Part shown: in pieces, positions 14,212-24,400 of the stretch
Layout: each line of letters begins with the position of its first letter
Numbering within the stretch: position 1 is the first letter of the stretch
NCBI GenBank assembly: GCA_006844635.1
Contig: SPJO01000110.1
Coordinates: 1-28,217 of the forward strand
Direction of reading: 5' to 3'
DNA from: Methylophilaceae bacterium
GTDB taxonomy: Bacteria > Pseudomonadota > Gammaproteobacteria > Burkholderiales > Methylophilaceae
Length of the DNA stretch: 28,217 nucleotides
Notes under the pieces: model-generated
Told to the model about the DNA's origin: nothing
Seen by the model: only the letters and a program-made list of their open reading frames with translations
The model's database searches: none
Position numbers and translations under genes: made by a program

Positions 14212-16623
14212 ATGCAACAATTAATGAGAAAAAATGTGTTAAAAGCCTACGCAAATTTTTTAAAATTAGTCAAACATTTTTCGCATAGTGACGAAGCGAG
14301 CGAACGCAAGTTCTTCGGCCTTGGTCAGTTTGTTTTGTTACTCACCCTCACCCCCTTCATTTTCAGTCTAAGCCTTTATAGTTTTAGTGAGCCCCAAAGC
14401 GTCGCCACTTATTATGAGCACGACCCAGATCGCTTTACACAACAGCTTCTATATCCGCCACCACCTACTCAGCTAAGTACGCATGAAACGAGAGATTTAA
14501 AGCGTTGTGCGAAATATCTTGCATCCCACAAAGGCAGCCGAATTCGTGATCGCATTAAAAAACACTGTAAAGCACTTGAAGACAAGCAAGCAAAATATGA
14601 AGCTGCGGTTACCGCCAGCACTCATGCAGAAGCATTCCGTAATGGCGTAGCCCCTAACCTCACATGCAAGCCGCCGTTATCTTGTCTCAGCGTTGAAAAA
14701 TCCACGCAAGCTTCCTATACCAATTTGCTCGGCCTTAATGCAACAACAGACAGTTGGCAGCAAGTGAATGGTTTGGCTTGGTTGTTAGGTCTCTTCCTGA
14801 TTTTTCCAACCATCATCTTTTGCATTAGGCGTCGAAAATGGGGCCTACTGTTATTGGGCCTAGCTGTCCCTGCGTACCACTATCTCTTATTTATTGCCAG
14901 CTCTGTATTTAATATTGACGCGCTTTCTCAATGGCAACTCACTCACTTGCTCATCCCCAAAATTGCCTTTTGTTGGTTTTCTCTAAAGGGCCAAATACGT
15001 TCAAAGTCTTTTGTTTACTTTATAGTCGTTTTGTTCCTGAGCACGCTAATACCCAATCTACTTTCCGTAGAAGATACGTTTAATACCATAAAAGCACAGC
15101 TACCCATCGTTGTCTTTATTTTGATTGCTGCAATGTTCCGCTTATTGGTAAAAGGCGCGCGCGAGAACTTTTATTTGTTGCAAAACTTGGGTTGGTCAAA
15201 AGGCTTAAAAACAGCAGGTCGCACCATTTTATTATGGTTACCATTGTTTATACTCGCCTCGCCTTTTATATACATCACAGAAGTCGCTTTACCCATTAAA
15301 ACCGTTGACCAATTGCATAAGAAAGGTTTGCTGAAATTTAACCATCAACACGACTTGCGTGATAACGCATTACAAACAGCAGCATTACAAGCGGATAACA
15401 CCATTTACCAATGGACAATCGCCATTGCTGAAATAAAACATGACATCAAAACCAACAAAGCAATGCTAGAAGAAAAAGGGCTCGAACAAAGTATCATGGA
15501 ACAATTTGATGCCATTGTCCCTAACAGACTACAGTACGAACCCTATGATTCTGACGCTCTAATTGTAGCGCCAGTCGTCGAGCTCAGTGTTGATGCGGCA
15601 CAAGCATCCACCAATAAAGCTTTTCAAGGTTTTATTAATACAATACGCGGCAGATTAAGCACCTTTTTAGAAGAAAAAGAAGACGCATTTCAAGCTGCAT
15701 TAAATGGTACAGAGGCGGAAGCCATTGCTTTTATTGACGAGCAATATCAAGCTGGGCGGGATAAAATCCTTGCTTTCAACCGAAGCGAACAAACAGGTCT
15801 ATGGTGGACATTAATTTATTTACGCGCACTGCATCAACTCAGCCTGCTAATTTTTACCTTTGTCTGCATCAAAAGTCTGATGTATGTTTTTGCGCGCGTC
15901 TGTTTTAATCGCGATACAGGTACCTTTGTTACCTTAGGTGATACGCAAGAAAAAGATCTAGCGCTACCCGAATCGGCAGTACACCCCAGTGGGCAGACTT
16001 ATGAAATTCAGGGCGATTCTGACCAAACCTTTTTTATCTCACGCCGCTTTCAATGCCGTGGTAAAGCGCCTAACTTTAAAGTACCACAGCCCTTTTATGC
16101 GCCTATTGCAAGAATATTCAACCGCGCCTACACCATGAATAAAGTGAGCATAAAGGCGGGTGACCCCACGGTCAGTTGCTCAGCAACAAAAGGCATGGAA
16201 TTTTTTGAATGGTCATTAGATGAAGGTGAAACCGTCATCTTTGATTACCACTATTTTGTCGGCATGTCAGACAGCATCAAGCTGTCCACCTTGATTAGCC
16301 CAAGAATGACATCATTGCTATTAGGCAAAATGATTTATTCACAAGCAACTGGTCCTGGAAAACTTATTCTTGTTGCTAAAGGCCGTGCTGAAATACTAGG
16401 CCATGAGACCAACACTGGCAGCTTGCCGCCTGAGCGACTAATAGGAATGCATAAACATACACGGCTACATATTGATAGTGAGCTAGATATACTCAACGTC
16501 TACTTAAGCACCGCCTATATCCATCCCACTGGTGGCGGTTATGCATTAGTGGACGTTGATAGTCAACGTGGCAGTAAATCTGGCCTCGGCAGCTTCTTGA
16601 AACACTTTATATTGCCACTATAA
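14212..16623 (+). CDS. Large multi-pass membrane protein of unknown function
   Basis: I do not recognise this 803-residue protein. Likely membrane helices are at about 36-57, 187-205, 210-233, 243-258, 264-284, 296-314, 337-358 and 536-562. A soluble loop of about 130 residues lies between the first two, and a helical, partly charged segment (about 365-530) lies between the last two. The C-terminal 230 residues form a beta-rich soluble domain. Within it, the stretch from about 665 to 765 (DEGETVIFDYHYFVGMSDSI, then GPGKLILVAKGRAEILGHE) faintly recalls the AIM24 family; this is a weak impression. The first soluble loop contains PPPP at 82-85, a classic EF-P-dependent stall site, and the gene is divergent from earP-efp. 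The start has no Shine-Dalgarno site, and the ATG at 14224 is an alternative. No terminator follows; the next gene begins 43 bases later. Confidence 0.8.
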   Translation: MQQLMRKNVLKAYANFLKLVKHFSHSDEASERKFFGLGQFVLLLTLTPFIFSLSLYSFSEPQSVATYYEHDPDRFTQQLLYPPPPTQLSTHETRDLKRCAKYLASHKGSRIRDRIKKHCKALEDKQAKYEAAVTASTHAEAFRNGVAPNLTCKPPLSCLSVEKSTQASYTNLLGLNATTDSWQQVNGLAWLLGLFLIFPTIIFCIRRRKWGLLLLGLAVPAYHYLLFIASSVFNIDALSQWQLTHLLIPKIAFCWFSLKGQIRSKSFVYFIVVLFLSTLIPNLLSVEDTFNTIKAQLPIVVFILIAAMFRLLVKGARENFYLLQNLGWSKGLKTAGRTILLWLPLFILASPFIYITEVALPIKTVDQLHKKGLLKFNHQHDLRDNALQTAALQADNTIYQWTIAIAEIKHDIKTNKAMLEEKGLEQSIMEQFDAIVPNRLQYEPYDSDALIVAPVVELSVDAAQASTNKAFQGFINTIRGRLSTFLEEKEDAFQAALNGTEAEAIAFIDEQYQAGRDKILAFNRSEQTGLWWTLIYLRALHQLSLLIFTFVCIKSLMYVFARVCFNRDTGTFVTLGDTQEKDLALPESAVHPSGQTYEIQGDSDQTFFISRRFQCRGKAPNFKVPQPFYAPIARIFNRAYTMNKVSIKAGDPTVSCSATKGMEFFEWSLDEGETVIFDYHYFVGMSDSIKLSTLISPRMTSLLLGKMIYSQATGPGKLILVAKGRAEILGHETNTGSLPPERLIGMHKHTRLHIDSELDILNVYLSTAYIHPTGGGYALVDVDSQRGSKSGLGSFLKHFILPL

Positions 16624-16666
16624 CGATAAAGCTTATTTTAACAATTAACTAACGATACAATAAGAT

Positions 16667-17587
16667 ATGTTCCGTATGAAGATTTGGTTCAACTGTTTAC
16701 TTTGTGCATTTTTACTCACTAGCGCTTATGCCACAAAAGCAGCATCCCTAGAGGTAACGCTACTAGGAACTGGGACACCAAAGCCCGACATCCATCGCTT
16801 TGGTCCATCAACCGTGATTGAAGCAAATGGCCACTACTTTCTTTTTGATGCTGGCCGAGGTGCAAGCATTCGTCTGAAACAGGCTAATATACCGATCCAG
16901 CAGATTAACCATATTTTTCTTACACACTTACATTCTGATCACATTAGTGGGTTTTCAGATTTATGGTCAACAAGCTGGATATGGCAGCGTCAACAACCAT
17001 TACATGTATATGGCCCTAAAGGGACTAACGCATTTGCACACCATTCATACCAAGCACATAGCCAAGATATTCATTTTCGTACTAAAAATACAGGCCTTAG
17101 CGAATCAGCTTCGCAATTACAATCTAAAGAGATTAATGATGGTGAAGTGGTCTTTGAGAAAGATGGTATCCGAATAATCGCATTTCTAGTTGACCATAAA
17201 GTCGTAGCGCCTGCATTTGGATATCGTCTTGAATACGGTAATCGCGTTGTCGTTATTTCGGGCGATACTACTTACTCAGAAAACTTAATTAAATATGCAC
17301 AAAATGCTGATGTTTTAATTCACGAAATTGCTGCAGCGATGCCTGCAGCATTAAAGAACAATATAAAACTACAGAAAATTTTGCGTTATCACACAACGCC
17401 AGAACAAGCTGCACGGATTTTCCGTAAAACAAGACCGAGGCTCGCTGTATATAACCATGTTTTGCTTTTTGGCATAAAAGAAGATGAGGTTATGCAAAAG
17501 ACCGGTGAGCATTACGATGGCAAAGTCATGATGGGGCAAGATTTAATGAAAATAAAAGTCGGTGAGAAAATCTCTATTAGTAAATAA
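16667..17587 (+). CDS. Exported metallo-beta-lactamase-fold hydrolase (RNase Z/AtsA-like)
   Basis: A 306-residue metallo-hydrolase with a predicted Sec signal peptide: basic start, hydrophobic core WFNCLLCAFLLTSAYA, and a likely cut near residues 25-26 (AYATKAA). The mature part begins LEVTLLGTGTPKPDIHRFGPS and carries the zinc motif THLHSDH (His87, His89, Asp91, His92). It also has SGDTTYSENL with a metal-bridging Asp and a late His in YNHVLLFG. This order resembles the RNase Z/arylsulfatase AtsA branch of the fold, but a periplasmic location argues against tRNA processing. The substrate is unknown. The first ATG (16667) and a second at 16676 are both possible. It follows the large membrane protein by 43 bases on the same strand and may be cotranscribed. 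Confidence 0.85.
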   Translation: MFRMKIWFNCLLCAFLLTSAYATKAASLEVTLLGTGTPKPDIHRFGPSTVIEANGHYFLFDAGRGASIRLKQANIPIQQINHIFLTHLHSDHISGFSDLWSTSWIWQRQQPLHVYGPKGTNAFAHHSYQAHSQDIHFRTKNTGLSESASQLQSKEINDGEVVFEKDGIRIIAFLVDHKVVAPAFGYRLEYGNRVVVISGDTTYSENLIKYAQNADVLIHEIAAAMPAALKNNIKLQKILRYHTTPEQAARIFRKTRPRLAVYNHVLLFGIKEDEVMQKTGEHYDGKVMMGQDLMKIKVGEKISISK

Positions 17588-17706
17588 AAGCAACTTAATG
17601 ACATATCTCTATGGAGCCTTCAAGTACTCCCTTGCAATAAAAGCATATGCTTAAGCGCATACCTTAGTTCATTGATTTTAGAAACTAATTTAGCCTGATT
17701 TTTTAT

Positions 17707-18192
17707 CTAATATCGGATTTCGATAACTTCGAACTCTTCTTCGCCGTTAGGTGTTCTAACACGAACAACATCCCCTATCGACTTACCATGCATCGCCCTA
17801 GCCAATGGCGAAACCCATGAGATATAGCCTTTCTTTGGATCGAGTTCATCTTTACCGACAATACGGTAAGTCACCTCACTATCATCGTTCAAGTTGAATA
17901 AGGTCACCCAAGCGCCAAAGAAAACTTTTTCTAGATGTTGCTGCTCTTTACTATCAACCACTTCTGCAAAGTCCATGCGTTTCATCAAATGACGGCAACG
18001 GCTATCGATTTGGCGCAGGCGACGCTTGCCGTAGATATAATCACCGTTTTCACTGCGGTCACCATTGCTGGCTGCCCAGGCGACAGTACGCACGACTTCT
18101 GGCCGTTCAACTTTATACAGTTGGTGAAACTCAGCTTCTAATGCGGCAAAACCTTCTGGTGTAATGTAATTTTTTTCGTCAGTTGCGGCCAT
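17707..18192 (-). CDS. greB: Transcription elongation factor GreB
   Basis: GreB enters the RNA polymerase secondary channel and stimulates cleavage of backtracked transcripts, releasing arrested complexes. The 161-residue length fits (158 in E. coli). The N-terminal coiled coil carries the GreB form of the tip motif, ASNGDRSENGDYIYGKRRLRQ-like, with the acidic pair Asp45 and Glu48 that positions magnesium. The C-terminal FKBP-like domain includes KVFFGAWVTL and GYISWVSPLARAMHGKSIGD. The VERPEVVRTVAWAASNGDRSEN stretch distinguishes GreB from GreA. Its start overlaps the end of the upstream gene by 14 bases, so the two are probably translated together. No clear terminator is seen in the 119 bases to the convergent hydrolase gene; that gap holds only a 12-base palindrome (AAGCATATGCTT, 17641-17652). 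Confidence 0.97.
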   Translation of the reverse strand: MAATDEKNYITPEGFAALEAEFHQLYKVERPEVVRTVAWAASNGDRSENGDYIYGKRRLRQIDSRCRHLMKRMDFAEVVDSKEQQHLEKVFFGAWVTLFNLNDDSEVTYRIVGKDELDPKKGYISWVSPLARAMHGKSIGDVVRVRTPNGEEEFEVIEIRY

Positions 18193-18574
18193 TAGACTCT
18201 TGGTTTTCTAGTAACTTTACGTCATAAACAAAATACTCGGTATCGCCAAAGCAAGAGGTAGGAATCCATTTATGCTGCTTGTATAGCAAACGCACACGCT
18301 GCCCTATTGTTTTATTAATCTTATCAAATACGTCTTTATTTTTTGCCGTGAATAAAAACTTTTCTGCTTGTGTCCCTGGAATCGTCACTAGTACCAACTC
18401 ACCTTCATAAGTTTTACAGACAAAGCCTTTTTCAGAAATTTTTTGCACAAAACCTGCACGCTCACCTGAGGAATAAACCCAGTGCAACGTCATAAACGTA
18501 TAGATGACAAACAACAGTATTGGGATGAATAACAACCCAAACCACTTCATGCCTTTTTTGATGCCTGCCAACAT
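18179..18574 (-). CDS. Small membrane-anchored protein of unknown function upstream of greB
   Basis: This 131-residue protein has one N-terminal membrane helix (about WFGLLFIPILLFVIYTFMTL) and a small soluble domain with SSGERAGFVQKISEKGFVCKTYEGEL. That pattern is found in a widespread family of single-anchor proteins, some of which are mislabelled as 6-phosphogluconate dehydrogenase in databases; there is no such enzyme motif here. The frame is open to 18643, but I chose the ATG at 18574. It is preceded by GGAG eight bases upstream and puts the membrane helix at the N-terminus. The gene overlaps greB by 14 bases. Its role is unknown, and the link with GreB may only be transcriptional. Confidence 0.75.
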   Translation of the reverse strand: MLAGIKKGMKWFGLLFIPILLFVIYTFMTLHWVYSSGERAGFVQKISEKGFVCKTYEGELVLVTIPGTQAEKFLFTAKNKDVFDKINKTIGQRVRLLYKQHKWIPTSCFGDTEYFVYDVKLLENQESNGRN

Positions 18575-18701
18575 AAACCTTGCTCCAACACAGTTAGTTA
18601 ATATTAATATTGGGACATTATCTAACAAAAGCAATACAGCCACTAGTTTTTAAAAGCTTAAATTGTATGAAGAAAAGGCTTGCCTCGTTTACAATAGCGA
18701 C

Positions 18702-21431
18702 ATGTCTTTAGCAGCTTCGTCACTCATTCTTTGCGCTACGCCGCGGCTAGCCCGTAGTCTACAAACAGTGCACCGTGAGCGGCAGTTGCAAGCCGGGGAA
18801 AACCAATGGCATGCAGCCGCTATTACCACCTTAAACGAGTGGCTTAACAGTGTGATTGAGTCAGCAGTGTTACTCGGCGAAATAGAGGCAAAACATGTCC
18901 CAACTGCCGCACTCAATACCACACAAGAAGGTCTGTTATGGGAGCAAAGTATCCAGCAATGTTTGCAGTCACATGATGCGGCAGACTTATTTGATACAGC
19001 AGGATTAGCTGGTGCAGCCATGGAAGCTAATCGCTTATTAGGCGAATGGCGTTTAAATTTATCTACCGATAACACCACGGAAGAAACACAACAGTTCTTA
19101 CAATGGCGTGAACAATTCCAAACCTTATGTAAGCAAGCGAATGTTTTAGAGGCTGTGCGCTATGAAGATTGGCAAATCACCTGTATTGAGCGTGATGCGG
19201 GCCAGTTGCCGCAATGCATTCAGTTAGCAGGCTTTGACCGGATTCACCCGCATACCAGGCGTTTAATACAAGCATTAGAAAAACGTGGCGTGTCTGTCAG
19301 CACATACCCATTGACACTTGAGGCGCCACAAACACAGTCGCATGTCTTGTTAAATGACCAAGATGAGGAGTGTCGTGCAGCAGTCGCTTGGGCTCAGACA
19401 CAGCTTTCAAACAAGCCAGAAAGCAACATTGCCATTGTGGTGCCTGAGCTTGAGACGTTACGAGACAAACTATCACACCTGCTGGATGATACGTTTCATC
19501 CGCAAACAGCGGCGCCTGCTTTTGCCGAACAACAACGCTGTTATGACTTTACGTTAGGCGTGCCGCTTTCGAGCCTGCCGATTATCAATACCGCTTTAGC
19601 TTTATTGCGCTTTGCTTGGCAGCGACAGCCCATCATGCAAGCCGATATTGCCGCTTTGCTACAAAGTGCGTATTGGTCAGCGAGTCAGCAAGAAGCCGAC
19701 GCACGTGCACAACTGGATGCACGCATGCGTCAACAGTTGCCACTGAGCATCAAAAATCATCGTTTCCTCCGTTTCGTACAACATGCATGCGAAGGTGAAC
19801 ATCCATTAGCACTCTCTCAACTGCTTGCTGATACCGATGAACTATTGGGATTGGCACAAGCCAATGGCCGCCAACAAAGTGCTGCTACTTGGGCTGAGGT
19901 GTTTCAATCGACGCTGAAAGCATGTCATTGGCCCGGTGAGCGTCATTTATCTAGCCATGAGTATCAAGCGGTACAAGCATTTGAGCGCGTACTGCAACAG
20001 TTAACCAGTTTAGAAAGCTTAGTGGGTAACATTAATGCTAATGAGGCCATTAAACGCCTCACGCAACTGTGCAAAGCACAAATATTCCAAGCTGAACGTA
20101 AAACACAAGCATCGATACAAGTGATGGGCATGCTAGAAGCTGCCGCCGCTCCTTTAGATGCGATTTGGGTGATGGGCATGAATGACCATGTTTGGCCGCC
20201 TATTGCGAGGCACAATGCTTTATTACCTGCGGACTTGCAGCGCCAAGCGGGAACGCCGAATGCAAGCAGCGAAGTGCAAGCCGCTTTTGCCAATGCTATT
20301 CATCAACGCTTAATCCGTAGTGCACACCAAGTGATTTTTTCTAGTGCAGATAAAGATGGAGAACGCCAATTGCGTATTAGTCCACTGATGGTGGACATCC
20401 CCGTCTCAACAGACATACCCACCCCTGTTAACTCGCTAGCAGAACGCTTAGCCCAAGATAGCCAACATGATTGGCAATGGTTGGACGACAACCAAGCGCC
20501 ACCCGTGCAAGCGGGTGAGCACATTAGTGGCGGCACGGGTTTATTAAAAGCACAGGCCACCTGCCCTGCTTGGGCATTCTATCAATACCGATTACACGCT
20601 AGAAAACTTGGTGAGCCAGTAAATGGTTTAGATGTTATGGAGCGCGGTACTTTAGTGCATGCAGTCCTCACTGCTTATTGGCAAGATAGAGGTTCGAGTG
20701 ATTTACAAGACAGCATTCCGGAAACGCTCAGAGAAACACTGCTTTCAATCGCAGAAACCATCCTAGCAACCTTTAATGCAGAGCGCGATAACGTATTTTC
20801 AGTGGCCTTTCTCCAGTTAGAGGCTGAGCGCTTAAGTAAGCTGGTCTTTGCTTGGTTGATTGAAGTCGAAATGCTGCGCCCGCAAGGCTTTCAAGTCAGT
20901 GCTTGCGAACAGGAACATAATATCGCCATTGAGGGCGTGCGCATTAAACTGATCATCGACCGTGTTGATACTTTGGATGATGGCCATTTATTAGTCATGG
21001 ACTATAAAACTGGCCGCCAGTTAGATTATAAAAACTGGGCAGAAACACATATTACCGAGCCACAGCTACCTATTTACGCCGCATTTATCCTGCAAGATGC
21101 AGATGTCGGCGCAGTTTGTTATGCCAAAGTGCGCCCTGCAGATAATGCATTTATTGGGATTTCCGCGACAGAGGCACTAGTACAAGGTGCGACCATATTC
21201 GATGACAAACGCGGTAGGAAAATTTTTGATGAAACACGCTTCCCAGATTGGAATAGCGTCTTGTCGCATTGGAAAACACAAATTACTGCCACAGCACGTA
21301 GCCTTAAGGCCGGTGATGCAGCCGTGCAATTTAACGATGAAAGTCAACTCATCTTCTGTGATGTTACGCCTTTACTCCGTCTGCCAGAACGGCAACTGCA
21401 GTTTGAGCATCAGCATGAAAGTCAATCATAA
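18702..21431 (+). CDS. AddB-like nuclease subunit (TIGR03623-type DNA repair protein)
   Basis: This 909-residue protein is probably the non-motor subunit of an AddAB-like double-strand-break processing complex. The N-terminal part resembles a helicase domain that lost its P-loop: where AddB has a Walker A, it reads LILCATPRLARSL. The C-terminal PD-(D/E)XK nuclease (about 620-890) contains RGTLVHAVL, Asp753 in DRVD, DYKTG with Asp767 and Lys769, and EPQLPIYAAF. Of the four Fe-S cysteines usual in this kind of nuclease, only Cys621 (ATCPAWAF) and Cys886 (FCDVTPLLRL) seem to be present. The frame opens at a TTG at 18663, but the ATG at 18702 gives the family-like start MSLAASSLILCATPRLARSL. TACAAT lies six bases before it. 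The helicase gene begins two bases after the stop, a clear operon. Confidence 0.85.
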   Translation: MSLAASSLILCATPRLARSLQTVHRERQLQAGENQWHAAAITTLNEWLNSVIESAVLLGEIEAKHVPTAALNTTQEGLLWEQSIQQCLQSHDAADLFDTAGLAGAAMEANRLLGEWRLNLSTDNTTEETQQFLQWREQFQTLCKQANVLEAVRYEDWQITCIERDAGQLPQCIQLAGFDRIHPHTRRLIQALEKRGVSVSTYPLTLEAPQTQSHVLLNDQDEECRAAVAWAQTQLSNKPESNIAIVVPELETLRDKLSHLLDDTFHPQTAAPAFAEQQRCYDFTLGVPLSSLPIINTALALLRFAWQRQPIMQADIAALLQSAYWSASQQEADARAQLDARMRQQLPLSIKNHRFLRFVQHACEGEHPLALSQLLADTDELLGLAQANGRQQSAATWAEVFQSTLKACHWPGERHLSSHEYQAVQAFERVLQQLTSLESLVGNINANEAIKRLTQLCKAQIFQAERKTQASIQVMGMLEAAAAPLDAIWVMGMNDHVWPPIARHNALLPADLQRQAGTPNASSEVQAAFANAIHQRLIRSAHQVIFSSADKDGERQLRISPLMVDIPVSTDIPTPVNSLAERLAQDSQHDWQWLDDNQAPPVQAGEHISGGTGLLKAQATCPAWAFYQYRLHARKLGEPVNGLDVMERGTLVHAVLTAYWQDRGSSDLQDSIPETLRETLLSIAETILATFNAERDNVFSVAFLQLEAERLSKLVFAWLIEVEMLRPQGFQVSACEQEHNIAIEGVRIKLIIDRVDTLDDGHLLVMDYKTGRQLDYKNWAETHITEPQLPIYAAFILQDADVGAVCYAKVRPADNAFIGISATEALVQGATIFDDKRGRKIFDETRFPDWNSVLSHWKTQITATARSLKAGDAAVQFNDESQLIFCDVTPLLRLPERQLQFEHQHESQS

Positions 21432-21433
21432 AA

Positions 21434-24400
21434 ATGCAGCCAGATCGTTTACAGGAAGATAGTCTGAGCCGCGACCAAGCACTCGCCATTGATTCATTTA
21501 TTGTTGAAGCCCCTGCTGGCGCTGGTAAAACAGAGCTGCTGACACAGCGCTTTTTGAAACTCTTATCCTTGGTTGAGGCCCCCGAAGAAATTATCGCTAT
21601 CACCTTTACGAATAAAGCTGCATCTGAAATGAAAACGCGGATTATGGATAGCTTAACAATGGCGGCGGCTGGTGAGCTGCCTACATTAGCGCATAAGCAA
21701 ACCACATTCAAGCTCGGCCAAACCGTTCTAGCGCGTTCTGCACATTTAGATTGGCGCTTGTTAGAAACACCGTCGCGTTTGCGTATTTACACCATTGATT
21801 CACTCAGCGCGAACCTTGCACGACAAATGCCACTGCTGAGTCGATTTGGTACGCAACCAGGCGTCCGCGACGATCCGGCAATACACTATGAGGCCGCCGC
21901 CACACGTGCCATCGAGCACCTGGATAACGCGGATTATGGTCATATTGTGCATGATGCTTTGCGCTACTTTGATAATGACACTTACAAACTGACGCAATTA
22001 CTGGCCGACATGCTGTCAAGACGTGATCAATGGCTGCGTTATACGCAAAGCGAGAATACCGCATTAGCCGCAGAAACTGCTTTAGCGAGCATGGTTGAAG
22101 CAGATCTGCTACTTGCTGCCGAAGCGCTACCTACACGCAGTCAAACAGCGTTAATGCCTCTAGCAAGGTTTGCGGCTAGCAACCTACCGAACGATAGCAC
22201 CATTGCGCCATTACTTGACTGGCAAACACCACTGAGTGCAGATGCGAATGCCTTGCCTGCATGGCAAGCTGTGGCTGATTTGCTGCTCACTGCTGCTGGC
22301 ACCTTCCGAAAAAGTTTAAATAAAAACATGGGATTTCCAGCCACAAACGAATCCAAACCACATAAAGAAGCCTTGTTAACGCTAATTAGTGATTTACAGC
22401 AAGACAGCAATGCTGAGCAAGCACTAGCTCGGTTACGCATACTGCCACAACCACAACAAGATGCTGATACTTGGCATATGATTGCGACATTGGCGCAATT
22501 ACTCCATATTGCCGTGGGCGAGCTATGGCTGATTTTCCAAGCGCACGGGGAAGTCGACTTTGTGGAGGTGGCGAATCGCGCCTTACTGGCCTTAGAAGAT
22601 ACAACTGGCGATTCAACTGACCTTGCGATGAAACTGGATTATCGTATCCAGCATTTACTGGTCGATGAATTTCAAGATACCAGCCCATCGCAAATTAAAC
22701 TAATCCAAGCCTTAACCAATGGTTGGCAAGCAGATGATGGCCGCACCTTATTTTGTGTTGGCGATCCAATGCAATCGATTTACCGCTTCCGTAAAGCCAA
22801 TGTCGGCTTGTTTTTAAAGGTGGCGCAACAAGGCATTGGTCACCTACCGCTTAAACCCCTCAAGTTATGGCGTAATAACCGCTCCACCCCTGCTGTTGTT
22901 GATTGGGTAAACACGGCTTTCGCTACCGTTTTCCCTCAGCAAGACAGCATCTCGCGCGGCGCGATTGCTTACCGTCCATTTGTCGCAACCAAAGCCACGG
23001 AAGCAGGTGCAGGGGTCACGATTCACCCATTACTGCATGACAAAGCATCGCTCAGTGACGATGATGATACCGCCCTACCTAATGATACGCGCCAAATAGA
23101 AGCCGACCGTATTATTGAGATTATTCAACAAACCAGAGCAGATAAGCCAGATGCCACGATTGCCGTATTGGTTCGCGCGCGTAACCATCTCAAGGCGCTG
23201 GTCACAGAAATACGACGTAACCACCCACAATTAAGCTTTCAAGCGGTGGAAATAGAAGAGCTAGCCAATAGACAGGTCGTGCAGGATTTATTATCGCTGA
23301 CTTATGCCTTGCACCAACGTGCTGACCGTGTGCATTGGCTTGCCGTCTTACGCGCGCCGTGGTGCGGTCTCACATTAGCTGATTTACATGCGCTTATTGC
23401 GGATGATCAACATAGCACCTTAATGCAGTTAATGCATGACGAAACACGTTTAAATACGCTTAGCGACGATGGCCGTCGTCGTTTGCAACACGTGAGGACG
23501 GTATTCTCACAAGCACTCGCACACCAAGGCCGCATGCGCGTCAGCCGCTGGTTACATGGCGTGTGGCTGATGTTGGGAGGTGCAGATTGTCTATGGGAGG
23601 CTGGCGATGTACGTGATGTACAAGCATTTTTCGACCGTGTGCAACAATTAGAATTAGCCGGGCAGTTTTCACCACAACATTTAGCAGAGGAAGTACAAAA
23701 ACTATACGCTGCCCCAGATGCTAAAGCCGATGGTCAACTACAGTTTATGACGATTCACAAATCCAAAGGGTTGGAATTTGATACCGTTATCCTTCCAGGC
23801 TTAGACCGCAAAACAGGCATCAATGAACAGCCATTACTATTATGGGAAGAAGTATCCTCCAATACTGCAGAATCAAACGATATCGACCTTGTGGTCGCGC
23901 CGTACACTCCCAAAGGTCAACAAGATGGTAGCGTGACACCCTATGACTACCTAAAACAATTAGAGAAAGAACGCGCGACCTATGAAGATGCGCGCGTGTT
24001 GTACGTAGCGGCTACACGGGCTGAACGCTGCTTGCATTTACTTGGCGCTGCTAGCGTTGATGCAAAAGATCAATTAAATGCCCCTAAGAACACTTTTTTA
24101 GCCATGTTATGGCCTGTGATCAGCCACACATTTACTGAAGACGCATTTATTCAACCGCAAGAGAGCAGCACAACAAGCATAGAAGCAGGGCTCAGCGATT
24201 TTGCACCACAGCTTATTCGCTTAACAAATACAGTAATTCCAGCGGCGTTAGCTGAAACACCCGCCGCAACAACAGAAAATGAGTTAAATGAGAATAAAGA
24301 AGAAAATAACAACACATTAGACGCAGATGTTGGCACGTTGGTGCACTTTTACTTACAGTTGATTGCGGAGCAAGATATTAGCCAATGGTCAGCCGAGCGT

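Noticed and set aside
17641..17652. AAGCATATGCTT palindrome between the hydrolase gene and greB
   Set aside because: Perfect 12-base palindrome but without a loop or T-tract; not distinguishable from chance in this AT-rich gap.
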